The notes: generated by a model from the sequence alone, not told the origin. A stretch of 42,801 nt of DNA from Thermodesulfatator autotrophicus (GCF_001642325.1 NZ_LSFI01000021.1:1-42801); one strand, 5' to 3'. Positions 25,455 to 34,325 are shown, counted from the first letter of the stretch. Numbers and translations: made by a program.

Positions 25455-25471
25455 GGGGGGCTCCGCCCCCC
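25455..25471 (+). terminator. G/C hairpin between permease and next gene
   Basis: GGGGGGC, loop TCC, GCCCCCC form a perfect 7-base stem, followed by a weak T-containing run that merges with the ribosome site of the next gene. It is likely a partial terminator or 3' stabiliser that lowers expression of the downstream genes relative to the permease. Confidence 0.6.
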
Positions 25472-25488
25472 TTCCTTTAGGAGGATTT

Positions 25489-26121
25489 ATGCAAGACTGG
25501 ATTATATACTTAGATAAAATTTTCTTACCTTTTTACCACATACTTTCTGACCCTGTATTAGCTTATTTTCTGGGAACTTTTATTTTAGCTGTTATGTGTA
25601 TATTTTTAGGTGAACTTTTAGTTGGTATTGCCTTTTATGCCAATCGTCATTACGTCAAAAAATTAACCAATGATTTAGTTAGCTGGAGTAATCTATCTGT
25701 TGAAGCTGTTAAAAAGGGAGATACAGAGGCCTATCATACTTTTAATAAAGAGGCTAATGATGTTTATGGTAAACTTTTTTTCTTAACCATAGCACATTCA
25801 GCTGCTTTTTTAATTCCTATTCCCTTTGTTCTTTCCTGGATGCAATTTAGATTTGGAAATGTAGAATTTCCTTTGCCTTTTTATGTTCCTTATATTGGCG
25901 ATAGTGTAAGTTATATTTTTACTTTTATTGTCTTATATTTGCCGGCTTATTGGCTTTTTAAAAGGATAAAAAATAAGCTTCCTGTTTATCGCTATTTTAA
26001 CCAGATAATGCAAGAAAGCAGTGAAGCAGTAAAAGAGATGAAAAGTTTAGCTGATTTATTAGAAGAACGAATTAAAGCTTCTAAAGCTAAACATAAAAAT
26101 ATAGCTAAATCAAAAGCTTAA
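25489..26121 (+). CDS. Inner-membrane protein of unknown function
   Basis: The 210-residue protein has transmembrane segments at about 22-48, 95-117 and 135-158. A polar, probably cytoplasmic helical loop lies between the first two (YANRHYVKKLTNDLVSWSN ... NKEANDVYGKL), and the tail is Lys-rich and helical. The helix-coil-helix-helix layout recalls the EMC3/TMCO1-like DUF106 family, but I cannot confirm this by motif. AGGAGG precedes the ATG. It sits between the permease and the molybdoenzyme genes and could anchor the enzyme, since no NrfD/PsrC-type anchor is encoded. Function unknown. Confidence 0.75.
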   Translation: MQDWIIYLDKIFLPFYHILSDPVLAYFLGTFILAVMCIFLGELLVGIAFYANRHYVKKLTNDLVSWSNLSVEAVKKGDTEAYHTFNKEANDVYGKLFFLTIAHSAAFLIPIPFVLSWMQFRFGNVEFPLPFYVPYIGDSVSYIFTFIVLYLPAYWLFKRIKNKLPVYRYFNQIMQESSEAVKEMKSLADLLEERIKASKAKHKNIAKSKA

Positions 26122-26131
26122 GGGGGAGATT

Positions 26132-28228
26132 ATGGGAGAAAAAAGAACAGTTTATTCTATATGTGGTATGTGCTCGGTTAGATGTCCTATCGCTGTAGAA
26201 GTTGAAGATAATGAAGTCCTGTGGATTTCCGGTAATCCTCATGACCAGGGTATAAAAACTGGCATTTGTGCCAAGGGGATTGCTGGAAGAACTCTTCTCA
26301 AAGATACAGAAAGGCCTCTTTCGCCGTTAATAAGAGATGGTGAACGTGGTTCAGGAAAATGGCGAAGTGTTAGCTGGGATGAAGCTTTAGACTATGTGGC
26401 TGAGAAACTTAAAAAAATAATTGACGAACATGGGGGGCGGGCGGTTCTTTTAAGTGACCGAGGAGGGCCTTTTGGTGAATACCGAAAGGCCTTTCTCAAG
26501 GCTATTGGCTCTCCCAACTATTGTAACCACGACGTAACTTGTGCTGTTTCAGTAAACCATGCCGCCCTTTCTCTTTTTGGTTTCGGGCGAAAGACCCTTA
26601 ATTATGATTACAAAAATGCCAAACACATCGTCCTTTACGGCCGTAACATAATGGAGTCCATAAAAATTAAAACTACCAAGGCAGTATTAGATGCCTTGGA
26701 TAAAGGTGCCAAGCTAACCTATATTGACCCTCGCTACAGTGTTACTGCTTCAAAAGCTACACGCTGGTGGAAAATAAGGCCTGGAACTGATTACGCCCTC
26801 AACCTGGCTCTAATTCATATCATTATCAAGGAAAATCTTTACGATAAAGAGTTTGTTTCTCGCTGGGTAGATGGTTTTGAGCACCTGGCTAATTTTGTTG
26901 AGCCTTACACTCCTGAATGGGCGGAAAAAGAGACAGGGATTCCTGCTTATGAGATGTATGAATTTTGCCAAGAAGTGGCTAAAGATGCCCCTCACGTTAT
27001 TTTTCATCCCGGCTGGATGAGGGCCCGTTATTTACAGGCCTTCTGGGAAATCAGGACTACTTATATTTTAAATATTTTATTAGGCGCTATAGAGGTGCCA
27101 GGTGGCCTTTTCTTTATGAAAGGGCCAGGGGATACTGGTAAAAAGGGCTTAAATAGTATTGGTGAAAACTTGCCCAAGGTAGAGGAAAAAAGGGCAGATG
27201 GTGTTGGCTGGAAATACCCTCACATAAATAAAGGACCTGGACTGTTACATAGGGCCTTTGAAGCTATAAAGACTGGCGACCCTTATCCTTTAAAGGCTTA
27301 TATTGTCCATCGGCACGATCCTTTAACTGGTCTTCCTGATCCAGAGGCTCAGGTAGAAATCTTTAAGAATCTAGACCTGCTGGTAGTTATAGATGTTAAC
27401 TGGAGTGAGACTTCTAAATATGCCGATGTGATTTTGCCTGAGTGTACTTATCTTGAGCGCTCTGATTTAATTGCTACACAAAAAGGGCTTAAACCGGGTT
27501 TTCGTATAAGAACGGCCGCTATAGAGCCCCAATACGATACCAAGCCCGGCTGGTGGATATATTTACAATTAGCCAAACGCTTAGGGAAAGGCGAACACTT
27601 TCCTTACGAAACAATTGAAGACTTATGGCAGAAGCAACTTGATGGCACAGGGGTTTCGGTAGAAGATATTCAGAAAAAAGGTTTCATTTCTTTAACTGAT
27701 AAACCTATCTGGTATGACCGCCTGGAAAAACTTCCTTTCAAGACAGCTTCAGGAAAAATTGAAATTATTGCCAAAAAATGGGAAGAAGCCGGCATTCCTT
27801 CCTTGAAACCCTATGAGTCTCCCGAAAAACCTCCAGCCGGTAAATTCAGGCTACTTTTTGGGCGCTGTGCCTGGCAGACTCATGGTATGTGGCAAAACAA
27901 CCCCGCCCTTCATCCTTACTTAAAAGAAAATGTCCTCTGGATAAATGACAGGGTAGCCAAAGAAATGGGCCTTAAAACTGGAGATACTGTAATTGTGAGG
28001 AACGGGACTTACGAAAAGAAAATAAAGATTTTTGCCACAGACCTTATTCACCCAGAGGCCGTCTATATGCTTCACGGCTTTGGTAGAACCGTGCCACAGC
28101 AAACCAGAGCCTACCAAAAAGGCGTGGCTGACCAAAGATTAGAAATAGGCTTGCTTGACGTTTATGATCCTGCTGGCGGGGCCAATGCCCTTTGTGAATG
28201 TTTCATAGAAGTAGAACCTGTTAAATAA
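26132..28228 (+). CDS. Molybdopterin oxidoreductase of PsrA/PhsA type, cytoplasmic
   Basis: The N-terminal [4Fe-4S] motif is CGMCSVRCP with a fourth Cys in TGICAKG near 48. The Mo/W ligand region reads NHDVTCAVSV near 136, so the metal is bound by Cys rather than Ser or Sec. Further motifs of the DMSO-reductase superfamily are visible: TYIDPRYSVTASKATRWWKIRPGTD near 195 and the C-terminal dinucleotide-binding domain (LHPYLKENVLWINDRVAKEMGL, QTRAYQKG). The length of 698 residues fits. There is no twin-arginine signal, so unlike most Psr/Phs enzymes it should be cytoplasmic. Thiosulfate, polysulfide and tetrathionate reductases, or a formate-dehydrogenase-like enzyme, are candidates. The ferredoxin subunit follows 24 bases later. 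Confidence 0.88.
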   Translation: MGEKRTVYSICGMCSVRCPIAVEVEDNEVLWISGNPHDQGIKTGICAKGIAGRTLLKDTERPLSPLIRDGERGSGKWRSVSWDEALDYVAEKLKKIIDEHGGRAVLLSDRGGPFGEYRKAFLKAIGSPNYCNHDVTCAVSVNHAALSLFGFGRKTLNYDYKNAKHIVLYGRNIMESIKIKTTKAVLDALDKGAKLTYIDPRYSVTASKATRWWKIRPGTDYALNLALIHIIIKENLYDKEFVSRWVDGFEHLANFVEPYTPEWAEKETGIPAYEMYEFCQEVAKDAPHVIFHPGWMRARYLQAFWEIRTTYILNILLGAIEVPGGLFFMKGPGDTGKKGLNSIGENLPKVEEKRADGVGWKYPHINKGPGLLHRAFEAIKTGDPYPLKAYIVHRHDPLTGLPDPEAQVEIFKNLDLLVVIDVNWSETSKYADVILPECTYLERSDLIATQKGLKPGFRIRTAAIEPQYDTKPGWWIYLQLAKRLGKGEHFPYETIEDLWQKQLDGTGVSVEDIQKKGFISLTDKPIWYDRLEKLPFKTASGKIEIIAKKWEEAGIPSLKPYESPEKPPAGKFRLLFGRCAWQTHGMWQNNPALHPYLKENVLWINDRVAKEMGLKTGDTVIVRNGTYEKKIKIFATDLIHPEAVYMLHGFGRTVPQQTRAYQKGVADQRLEIGLLDVYDPAGGANALCECFIEVEPVK

Positions 28229-28252
28229 AACTTAGTTAGGAGGTTTTTAAAA

Positions 28253-28777
28253 ATGGCTAAATATTACATTTATCATAATCCTCAGAGGTGTATTGGTTGT
28301 TTAGCTTGTGAACTGAGTTGTACTGACTGGAAAGGCCTACCTTTTGGCCAGGCCAATTGCCGTATTTTTCGCTTTGGGCCGGAAAAAATACACGGTAAAG
28401 AAAGCATGACTTTCATCTATAACTCTTGTTTTCATTGCGAAAGGGCTTTTTGTACAGAGGCCTGCCCCACCGGCGCCCTTTTTAAGAGAAAAGAGGATGG
28501 GATAGTGGCTTTCAATGAAAACTTATGTATTGGCTGCCGAGCCTGTATAATGGCCTGCCCCTGGGGTATTCCCCAGTGGAACTCTTTGAAAGGGACTATT
28601 CATAAGTGCGATTATTGCGTAGAGCGCCTGGAAGAAGGCCTTGAGCCCGCCTGTGTTACCCGCTGTCCCATGGAAGCGCTCAAGTTTGTAAAAGTAGAGG
28701 AAGTCAGCAAATTAAAGCGGACTTCCTGGCTTAAAGATACCTTTAAAAAAGAAGTAGCCCATGCAGCTGAATTTTAA
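28253..28777 (+). CDS. Four-cluster ferredoxin subunit of the molybdoenzyme
   Basis: The 174-residue protein has Cys motifs for four [4Fe-4S] clusters: CIGCLACELSC near 16, CFHCERAFCTEACP near 60, CIGCRACIMACP near 97 and CDYC ... CVTRCP near 120-140. This is the PsrB/DmsB/HybA pattern that moves electrons between a molybdoenzyme and a partner. It has no signal peptide, in line with a cytoplasmic complex. GGAGG precedes the ATG. It is the last gene of the sigma-54 operon. Its paralogue at 28950 begins the complex I operon, so both may connect to one electron route. Confidence 0.92.
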   Translation: MAKYYIYHNPQRCIGCLACELSCTDWKGLPFGQANCRIFRFGPEKIHGKESMTFIYNSCFHCERAFCTEACPTGALFKRKEDGIVAFNENLCIGCRACIMACPWGIPQWNSLKGTIHKCDYCVERLEEGLEPACVTRCPMEALKFVKVEEVSKLKRTSWLKDTFKKEVAHAAEF

Positions 28778-28949
28778 TTTATACAAAATTTCACAAATTT
28801 TTCGTTTTTGACAAAAAAAAGAAAGGATTTGGTAGTTTATCCCTGATTTTGTAATTAGAGATTATTAATTATTTGTATTGACAAAATTGATTTTTAGTGA
28901 ATGAAATAAGGCATCCATAAGGTTAATTATTTGGAGGCTTTTAAGAGAC
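28778..28949 (+). promoter_or_regulatory. AT-rich gap with candidate sigma-70 promoter of the nuo operon
   Basis: Two consensus TTGACA boxes occur, at 28808-28813 and 28878-28883. The second is followed after 17-18 bases by ATGAAA/TGAAAT (28901-28907), a weak -10. The first has TAGTTT after 19 bases. Either could start transcription of the ferredoxin-nuo operon at 28950. No terminator hairpin for the preceding gene is obvious. Confidence 0.5.
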
Positions 28950-29489
28950 ATGAAAAATTACACCATTGAACATGATCCTTCTAAATGTGATGGGTGCCGG
29001 AAATGTGTGGAGGCCTGCCAGAAGGGTAATAATCTGGCGGAAGGAATTTCTAATTGCCGTATCCTTTCTTTAAAGGTTGTTAAGGATGGCGAAGTAAAAG
29101 AAGTTTACGCTTACTTTTCCTGTATGCAATGTAAAAAGCCCAAGTGTGCAGAGGCCTGTCCCACTGGGGCTCTTTATCGTGAAGGACCTCTGGACATAGT
29201 TTTCCTGGATAAAAACTCATGTGTAGCTTGTTTGAACTGTATTTTTGCCTGTCCCTGGGGAGTACCTGTTTTTGATCCCAAGAATGGAGTTATTGCCAAA
29301 TGCGACTTATGTTATGACCGGGTTAAGGCAGGTAAAAAGCCTTTCTGTGTAGAAGCGTGTCCTAACGAAGCTTTGCTGGTTAAAGAGAAAAAGGCTCCAG
29401 CTAAAAAGGCAGCTAAAAAACCCAAAGCCAAAGCTAAGGCTTCGTCTAAGGCTCAAGACCAAAGTTCAGAAGCTCAAACTAGTGCCTAA
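28950..29489 (+). CDS. Ferredoxin-type protein, first gene of the complex I operon
   Basis: The 179-residue protein carries four [4Fe-4S] motifs: CDGCRKCVEAC near 13, CMQCKKPKCAEACP near 57, CVACLNCIFACP near 91 and CDLC ... CVEACP near 110-135. A Lys/Ala-rich tail (about 147-179) is absent from the 28253 paralogue and could bind an acidic surface. It ends 12 bases before nuoA. As nuoE, nuoF and nuoG are missing, this protein is the natural candidate to feed electrons into the NuoBCDI arm. It could alternatively work with the molybdoenzyme. Both roles are inference from position. Confidence 0.88.
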   Translation: MKNYTIEHDPSKCDGCRKCVEACQKGNNLAEGISNCRILSLKVVKDGEVKEVYAYFSCMQCKKPKCAEACPTGALYREGPLDIVFLDKNSCVACLNCIFACPWGVPVFDPKNGVIAKCDLCYDRVKAGKKPFCVEACPNEALLVKEKKAPAKKAAKKPKAKAKASSKAQDQSSEAQTSA

Positions 29490-29501
29490 GTAGGAGGAGC
29501 T

Positions 29502-29870
29502 ATGGAAATATCTTTGAGTTTGAAATATATCCCCATTTTGATAACAGCTCTCATTGTCTTTGTTATTGGTTTGGCCATGGTGATTATCAATCAGGTTTTA
29601 GGGCCTAAACGTCCATATTCAGAAAAATATCTTGCTTATGAATGTGGTCTTCCGCCTACAGGAGAAACCAGACACCGGTTTGACATAAAATTTTACGCTA
29701 TAGCTATTCTTTTTGCCGTATTTGATGTGGAGGCCGTTTTTCTATATCCCTGGGCTATTACCTTTGACCAGATCGGCTTTTTTGCTTACATAGAAATGGT
29801 GGTATTTATAGCTCTTCTTTTGGTGGCCTATTTTTACGCCTGGATCAGGGGAGGTTTCCAATGGGATTAA
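29502..29870 (+). CDS. nuoA: Complex I subunit NuoA
   Basis: The 122-residue protein has three transmembrane helices and the NuoA motifs [19 protein letters not shown] near 35-55 and [26 protein letters not shown] near 61-85, which holds the conserved acidic residues. The length is normal. It is a membrane subunit next to the quinone site. The SD AGGAGG is close to the ATG. The 3' end overlaps nuoB by 10 bases. Confidence 0.96.
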   Translation: MEISLSLKYIPILITALIVFVIGLAMVIINQVLGPKRPYSEKYLAYECGLPPTGETRHRFDIKFYAIAILFAVFDVEAVFLYPWAITFDQIGFFAYIEMVVFIALLLVAYFYAWIRGGFQWD

Positions 29871-30373
29871 AAGGCACGGTAGAGGTTCAAGAAGGCATAC
29901 ATCAGGTTCCAGGTACTGGCGTTTACGTTACCACCTTTGACAAGATAATTAACTGGGCCCGCGCTGGTTCCATGTGGCCGGTTACTTTCGGCCTGGCCTG
30001 ATGTGCCATTGAGATGATGGCCGCAGGTGCGAGCCACTTTGATTTAGATCGTTTTGGCATAATTTTCAGGGCTTCTCCGCGCCAGGCTGACGTATTAATT
30101 GTCGCTGGAACTGTTACCAAAAAAATGGCCCCTATTGTGCGGCGGGTCTATGACCAGATGCCTGAGCCTCGCTATGTGATTGCCATGGGAAGTTGTGCTT
30201 GTTCCGGAGGAGTCTTCAGGACTTATTCTACGGCTCAGGGTTGTGATGAGTTTCTTCCGGTAGATGTTTATATTCCTGGGTGCCCTCCCAGGCCTGAGGC
30301 CTTACTTGAAGGCTTGATGAAGCTTCAACAGAAGATTCGCAGTGAACATAACCGATGGGGTAGTTTTCGCTAA
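29861..30373 (+). CDS. nuoB: Complex I subunit NuoB with in-frame TGA at a cluster-ligand position
   Basis: Read through a TGA at 29999-30001, the frame gives a normal 170-residue NuoB: WPVTFGLA-(TGA)-C-AIEMM, then MGSCACSGG and [11 protein letters not shown]. In NuoB the two adjacent Cys plus two later Cys hold cluster N2. Here the first of the pair is TGA and all other ligands are intact. The start ATG has GGGGAGG upstream and overlaps nuoA. A stem-loop follows the TGA at 30018-30036. TGA ends nuoC, nuoJ and other genes nearby, so the code is not altered. The choices are selenocysteine insertion, a point mutation (TGC/TGT to TGA) or a sequencing error. If TGA acted as a stop, only 46 residues would be made, with possible restart at ATG 30014. 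Confidence 0.9.
30018..30036 (+). promoter_or_regulatory. Candidate bacterial SECIS hairpin in nuoB
   Basis: TGGC/GCCA (30018-30021 with 30033-30036) and CGC/GCG (30022-30024 with 30029-30031) pair around the loop AGGT (30025-30028), with one bulged A (30032). The loop starts 23 bases after the TGA and has G in its second position, as known bacterial SECIS elements require. The stem may also follow from the coding constraint of this conserved region, so it is supporting evidence, not proof. Confidence 0.5.
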
Positions 30374-30382
30374 GGAGGCGGT

Positions 30383-30985
30383 ATGTTGGCCATTGAAATG
30401 CTAAAGGAGAATTTTCCAGATGAGATTATTGAAGAGGGAGAAAGTGCCGGCCAGCCCTATGTAGTGGTTAAGAAAGAAAAGATTGTGGAAATTCTTAAAT
30501 TTTTACATGAAAAACCCGAGCTTCTTTTTGATCACCTGGCAGATCTTACGGCGGTTGACTGGCTTGGCAAAAAAACTCCTCGCTTTGAAGTAGTATATAA
30601 CCTCTTTTCAATTCGCAATAGAGAGCTTTTAAGAGTCAAAGCTCAGGTTTCAGAAGAAGACCCGCGTATAGACTCGGTTACTTCTGTCTGGAAGGTAGCC
30701 AACTGGTTTGAGCGCGAAGTATATGACATGTTTGGTATTATCTTTAATGGCCATCCTGACCTGCGGCGTCTTATCATGCCAGAAAATTGGCAGGGCCATC
30801 CTCTTCGTAAAGATCATCCTTTGGCCGTAGAAGGCGAAAGCGAATGGCAGGACTACAAAGAACTTAAAGAAAGGGTCAGAGAATTTGCTCAATATGATTG
30901 GTATCATCGTATTCCTCAAGGGCAAAAGGACGTGACAGAAAGTCCAGCGGGAGAGCAGGAGGAAACCAATGCCACAAGCGCTTGA
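30383..30985 (+). CDS. nuoC: Complex I subunit NuoC
   Basis: The 200-residue protein contains the 30-kDa subunit signature: RFEVVYNLFSI near 70, VWKVANWFEREVYDMFGIIFNGHPDLRRLIMPENWQGHPLRKDHPL near 100-150. It is a separate protein, not fused to NuoD. A strong AAGGAGG site precedes the ATG and the stop (TGA) lies inside the nuoD start region, a 17-base overlap. It is part of the peripheral arm. Confidence 0.96.
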   Translation: MLAIEMLKENFPDEIIEEGESAGQPYVVVKKEKIVEILKFLHEKPELLFDHLADLTAVDWLGKKTPRFEVVYNLFSIRNRELLRVKAQVSEEDPRIDSVTSVWKVANWFEREVYDMFGIIFNGHPDLRRLIMPENWQGHPLRKDHPLAVEGESEWQDYKELKERVREFAQYDWYHRIPQGQKDVTESPAGEQEETNATSA

Positions 30986-32201
30986 AATTATAAAAAAACA
31001 AATAGGGGAAGATGAGTGGGATGAACCTTACTACGTAAATATGGGCCCCCAGCACCCAGCTACCCACGGGGTGTTGAGGCTTTTCCTGGAGCTTGACGGC
31101 GAATATATAACCCACTGTGACCCCATAATAGGCTATTTGCACAGAGGTATTGAAAAACTGGGGGAAACTTTCACCTATTCGCAAAATATAGTTCTTACTG
31201 ACCGTCTGGACTACATTGCTTCTGCGGCCAATAACGTGGGGTATTGCCTGGCGGTGGAAAAGCTAATGGGGCTTGAAGTCCCTCGCCGGGCCCAGATATT
31301 GAGAGTAATTGTGTGTGAAATGGCCCGTATCGCCAGCCATCTTCTCTGGCTAGCCACCCACGCCCTGGATATTGGGGCCATGACGGTCTTTCTCTATTGT
31401 TTTAGGGACCGTGAATGGCTCCTAAATATTTATGAAGAAATATGTGGAGCTCGTCTTACGCATACGTATCCTTGTATTGGGGGAGTACGTCTAGACTTTA
31501 CACCCCACATTATTGAAGAATTATATAAGTTTACCGAAGAATTCCCTAATCGTATCCCCGAATATGAAACCTTGATTGATGTAAACCGCATCTGGCTTAA
31601 GAGAACCAAGGGCGTTGGGGTTATTTCAGGTGAAAAGGCGGTAAACCTGGGCTTGACAGGGCCTTCTCTTAGAGGCTCTGGTGTCCGTTATGATCTTCGC
31701 AAAACCGTCCCCTATCTTATCTACGATGAGCTTGATTTTGAAATGGCCGTGGAATACGAAGGCGATGTATACGCTAGATACCGTGTGCGCATGAAAGAGA
31801 TGCGCGAGTCTAACAAAATTATTCGCCAGTGTCTGGATAAATTAGCTGAATGTGAAGGAGAGCCTGTTATAGCGGAAAATGCTCCGGGATTATTTATGCC
31901 TTTTGATAAGCCTAAAAGGCCTCAGGCTGCCCCACATCCCAAAAAAGTATATTTAATTAAAGGCGTAGAAGTGCCAGTGGTACCTGAAGGAGATGTTTAC
32001 GTTGCTACCGAGGTGCCCAAAGGAGAGCTTGGCTTTTACCTCGTAAGCGATGGAGCCGGGCATCCCTGGCGTATGCGCATAAGGGCTCCTTCATTTGTCC
32101 ACATTTCTGCTATTCCTGACTTGTGTAAAGGTCAGATGGTAGCTGATATCATTGCTGTCATAGGTTCTATAGACATTGTTTTAGGAGAATGTGATAGATA
32201 G
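30969..32201 (+). CDS. nuoD: Complex I subunit NuoD
   Basis: The 410-residue protein has the 49-kDa signature MGPQHPATHGVLRLFLELDGE near 25, the HRGIEKLGE motif, YIASAANNVGYCLAVEKL, GARLTHTYPCIGGVR and the C-terminal GHPWRMRIRAPSF and DIVLGECDR (Asp/Arg end). These line the quinone pocket together with NuoB. The length is typical. It overlaps nuoC and precedes nuoH by 12 bases. Confidence 0.97.
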   Translation: MPQALEIIKKQIGEDEWDEPYYVNMGPQHPATHGVLRLFLELDGEYITHCDPIIGYLHRGIEKLGETFTYSQNIVLTDRLDYIASAANNVGYCLAVEKLMGLEVPRRAQILRVIVCEMARIASHLLWLATHALDIGAMTVFLYCFRDREWLLNIYEEICGARLTHTYPCIGGVRLDFTPHIIEELYKFTEEFPNRIPEYETLIDVNRIWLKRTKGVGVISGEKAVNLGLTGPSLRGSGVRYDLRKTVPYLIYDELDFEMAVEYEGDVYARYRVRMKEMRESNKIIRQCLDKLAECEGEPVIAENAPGLFMPFDKPKRPQAAPHPKKVYLIKGVEVPVVPEGDVYVATEVPKGELGFYLVSDGAGHPWRMRIRAPSFVHISAIPDLCKGQMVADIIAVIGSIDIVLGECDR

Positions 32202-32213
32202 AGAGGTTGAGCT

Positions 32214-33227
32214 ATGGATGTACAGGGAGCATACAACGCTGCCAATCACTTTTTGCTAAAATACTTGGGCATTTCGTTATTTAAGGCCTTGATAGTGGTT
32301 GTTATTGCCCTTTTGCACGTGGCCTATATCACTTATGTGGAAAGAAAAGTTATTGGCCGCATGCAGCAAAGGCTTGGGCCTAATAGAGTAGGGCCGCGAG
32401 GGCTACTCCAGCCTATTGCTGACGTCTTAAAGCTTATTACCAAAGAAGACATTATTCCTAGCTCGGTTGATAGCCGCTGGGTTTTTATCATTGCTCCCTT
32501 TATAAGCTTGGTGGCTGGAGCTACCAGTCTGGCGGTTCTTCCCATCTGGGAACACTTTGTGGTTACTAATGTTAATGCTTCTCTCCTGGTTGTTTTGGCC
32601 ATGAGCTCTCTTTCTTCTTTTGGTGTAATCCTTGCTGGTTGGGCTTCTAACTCTCGTTACAGTTTTCTTGGTGGTCTTAGGGCCGGGGCTCAGGTGGTGA
32701 GTTACGAGATAGCCATGGCCCTTTCTCTGGTGGGAGTAATGATGCTTGCAGGTTCTATGAATCTTGTGGAAATTGTTAAGGCCCAGATAGCCAGTCCTTT
32801 TAAAATATACGCCATCCCCCAAATTATAGGGTTTTTCGTTTTTATGATTGCCGCTATTGCCGAAACCAATCGTACTCCTTTTGATTTGCCTGAGGCAGAA
32901 ACCGAACTGGTAGCTGGATACTTTGTGGAATATAGCGGAATAAGATTTGCCTTGTTTTATCTGGCGGAGTATTTCGGCATGGTGGTTATGTCCATGCTGG
33001 CTGTGGTTTGTTTCCTGGGTGGCTGGTATGGTCCCTTTGATATTCCAGGGATACCCATGTTCTGGTTTTTACTTAAACTTTACTTTTTAATCTTTTTCTA
33101 TATCTGGGTGCGGGCCACCCTTCCTCGCTATCGTTATGACCAGTTGATGGGGTTGGGCTGGAAGGTGCTAATTCCGCTTTCCCTTTTAAACATTGTAATT
33201 ACCGGATTTATAAAGATTTTGGTTTAG
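32214..33227 (+). CDS. nuoH: Complex I subunit NuoH
   Basis: The 337-residue, roughly eight-helix protein carries ERKVIGRMQQRLGPNRVGP near 43, the quinone-site loop, and AETNRTPFDLPEAETELVAG near 215, the conserved acidic loop. It couples the quinone chamber to the proton channels. Coding and spacing are normal for the operon. Confidence 0.97.
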   Translation: MDVQGAYNAANHFLLKYLGISLFKALIVVVIALLHVAYITYVERKVIGRMQQRLGPNRVGPRGLLQPIADVLKLITKEDIIPSSVDSRWVFIIAPFISLVAGATSLAVLPIWEHFVVTNVNASLLVVLAMSSLSSFGVILAGWASNSRYSFLGGLRAGAQVVSYEIAMALSLVGVMMLAGSMNLVEIVKAQIASPFKIYAIPQIIGFFVFMIAAIAETNRTPFDLPEAETELVAGYFVEYSGIRFALFYLAEYFGMVVMSMLAVVCFLGGWYGPFDIPGIPMFWFLLKLYFLIFFYIWVRATLPRYRYDQLMGLGWKVLIPLSLLNIVITGFIKILV

Positions 33228-33251
33228 AAGCAGGTAGAGACAGGAGGCGCC

Positions 33252-33788
33252 ATGGGTCTGATTAAAACGGTTTTTCTTACAGAAATAATGAAGGGGCTTT
33301 CGCTCACCTTAAGAAAGCTTTTTGCCAAGCCAGTTACCATACAATATCCTGAGGTTAAAAAGGAACCAGCCCCTGGCTTTAGAGGTCGCCACGCCCTGGT
33401 GCGTGATCCCAAAACAGGTAAAGACCGTTGCGTGGGCTGTTACCGATGTGCTCAGGTATGTCCTTCCCGTTGTATTTTTATTGAGACAGAACGTGATCCT
33501 AACACCAGAAAACGTATCGTAACCCGTTACGATATAGACGCCTTGCGCTGTGTTTATTGTGCCTTTTGTGTGGAGGTGTGCCCGGTAAACGCCCTTGTTC
33601 TTACGGAATTTTACGAATATTCAGGTTACAGCCGGGATGAACTATACTTCACCAAAGAAAAGTTACTGCAAAACTGGGATGAATTTATCGTAACACAAAA
33701 GCGGCCTTATTTTAATCCTTTCTGGAAGCCTCGCGGAGTGCCAGAAAAGATGCTCCCTGGACCAAAAAGAAAGGCGGAGGGTATCTAA
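33252..33788 (+). CDS. nuoI: Complex I subunit NuoI
   Basis: The 178-residue protein has two 4Fe-4S motifs, CVGCYRCAQVCP near 57 and CVYCAFCVEVCP near 97, with the preceding FRGRHALVRDPKTGK, all typical of NuoI (TYKY). It holds clusters N6a and N6b that pass electrons to NuoB. As NuoG is absent, its donor must be another protein. GGAGG precedes the ATG. It abuts nuoJ. Confidence 0.97.
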   Translation: MGLIKTVFLTEIMKGLSLTLRKLFAKPVTIQYPEVKKEPAPGFRGRHALVRDPKTGKDRCVGCYRCAQVCPSRCIFIETERDPNTRKRIVTRYDIDALRCVYCAFCVEVCPVNALVLTEFYEYSGYSRDELYFTKEKLLQNWDEFIVTQKRPYFNPFWKPRGVPEKMLPGPKRKAEGI

Positions 33789-34325
33789 ATGGAAGCCTTG
33801 TTATCTAAACTTGTTTTTCTATATCTGGCGGTAGTTCTTATAGCTACATCAATTCTTGTTATCACCAACCGTAATGCTGTGCACGCAGTGCTCTGGATGC
33901 TAGTTATGTTTTTTCATCAGGCAGTGCTTTTTATAACGCTTGATGCCGAGTTTCTGGCAGCTATTCAGATAATTGTCTATGCCGGGGCAGTATTGGTGCT
34001 GTTTCTATTCGTAGTTTACATGATAAACCTGCGGACAGAGTTGAAAATCAAGAATTTTATGGATTTCTGGCCGGCGGCTATTCTGGTCTCCATAGCTTTG
34101 CTTATTTTGATAGCTAAAGGGGTTGGCTCTCTAAAACTGCCTTCTCCGGTGGGAGATATGACCCCTGAGCGAATTCTGGCTGAAGGGCATGGCAAAGTTT
34201 TAGGTAAAGCCCTTTTTACTGAACATATCCTTTCTTTTGAAGTAGTTGGGGTGCTTTTACTGGTGGCGGTTTTGGGTGCGATAGTTCTTACCAGAAGAAT
34301 TCGTATGAAAGGAGAAGAGGCATGA
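33789..34325 (+). CDS. nuoJ: Complex I subunit NuoJ
   Basis: The 178-residue protein has five hydrophobic helices and the NuoJ signature FLAAIQIIVYAGAVLVLFLFVVYMI near 55-80. It ends with TGA overlapping the nuoK ATG (ATGA), the usual arrangement. It is a membrane subunit between NuoH and NuoK. Confidence 0.95.
   Translation: MEALLSKLVFLYLAVVLIATSILVITNRNAVHAVLWMLVMFFHQAVLFITLDAEFLAAIQIIVYAGAVLVLFLFVVYMINLRTELKIKNFMDFWPAAILVSIALLILIAKGVGSLKLPSPVGDMTPERILAEGHGKVLGKALFTEHILSFEVVGVLLLVAVLGAIVLTRRIRMKGEEA

Noticed and set aside
29861-30373. Reassigned genetic code with TGA read as an amino acid everywhere
   Set aside because: nuoC, nuoJ, the 26-haem gene and others end in TGA at natural family or operon boundaries, so TGA is a stop here in general.
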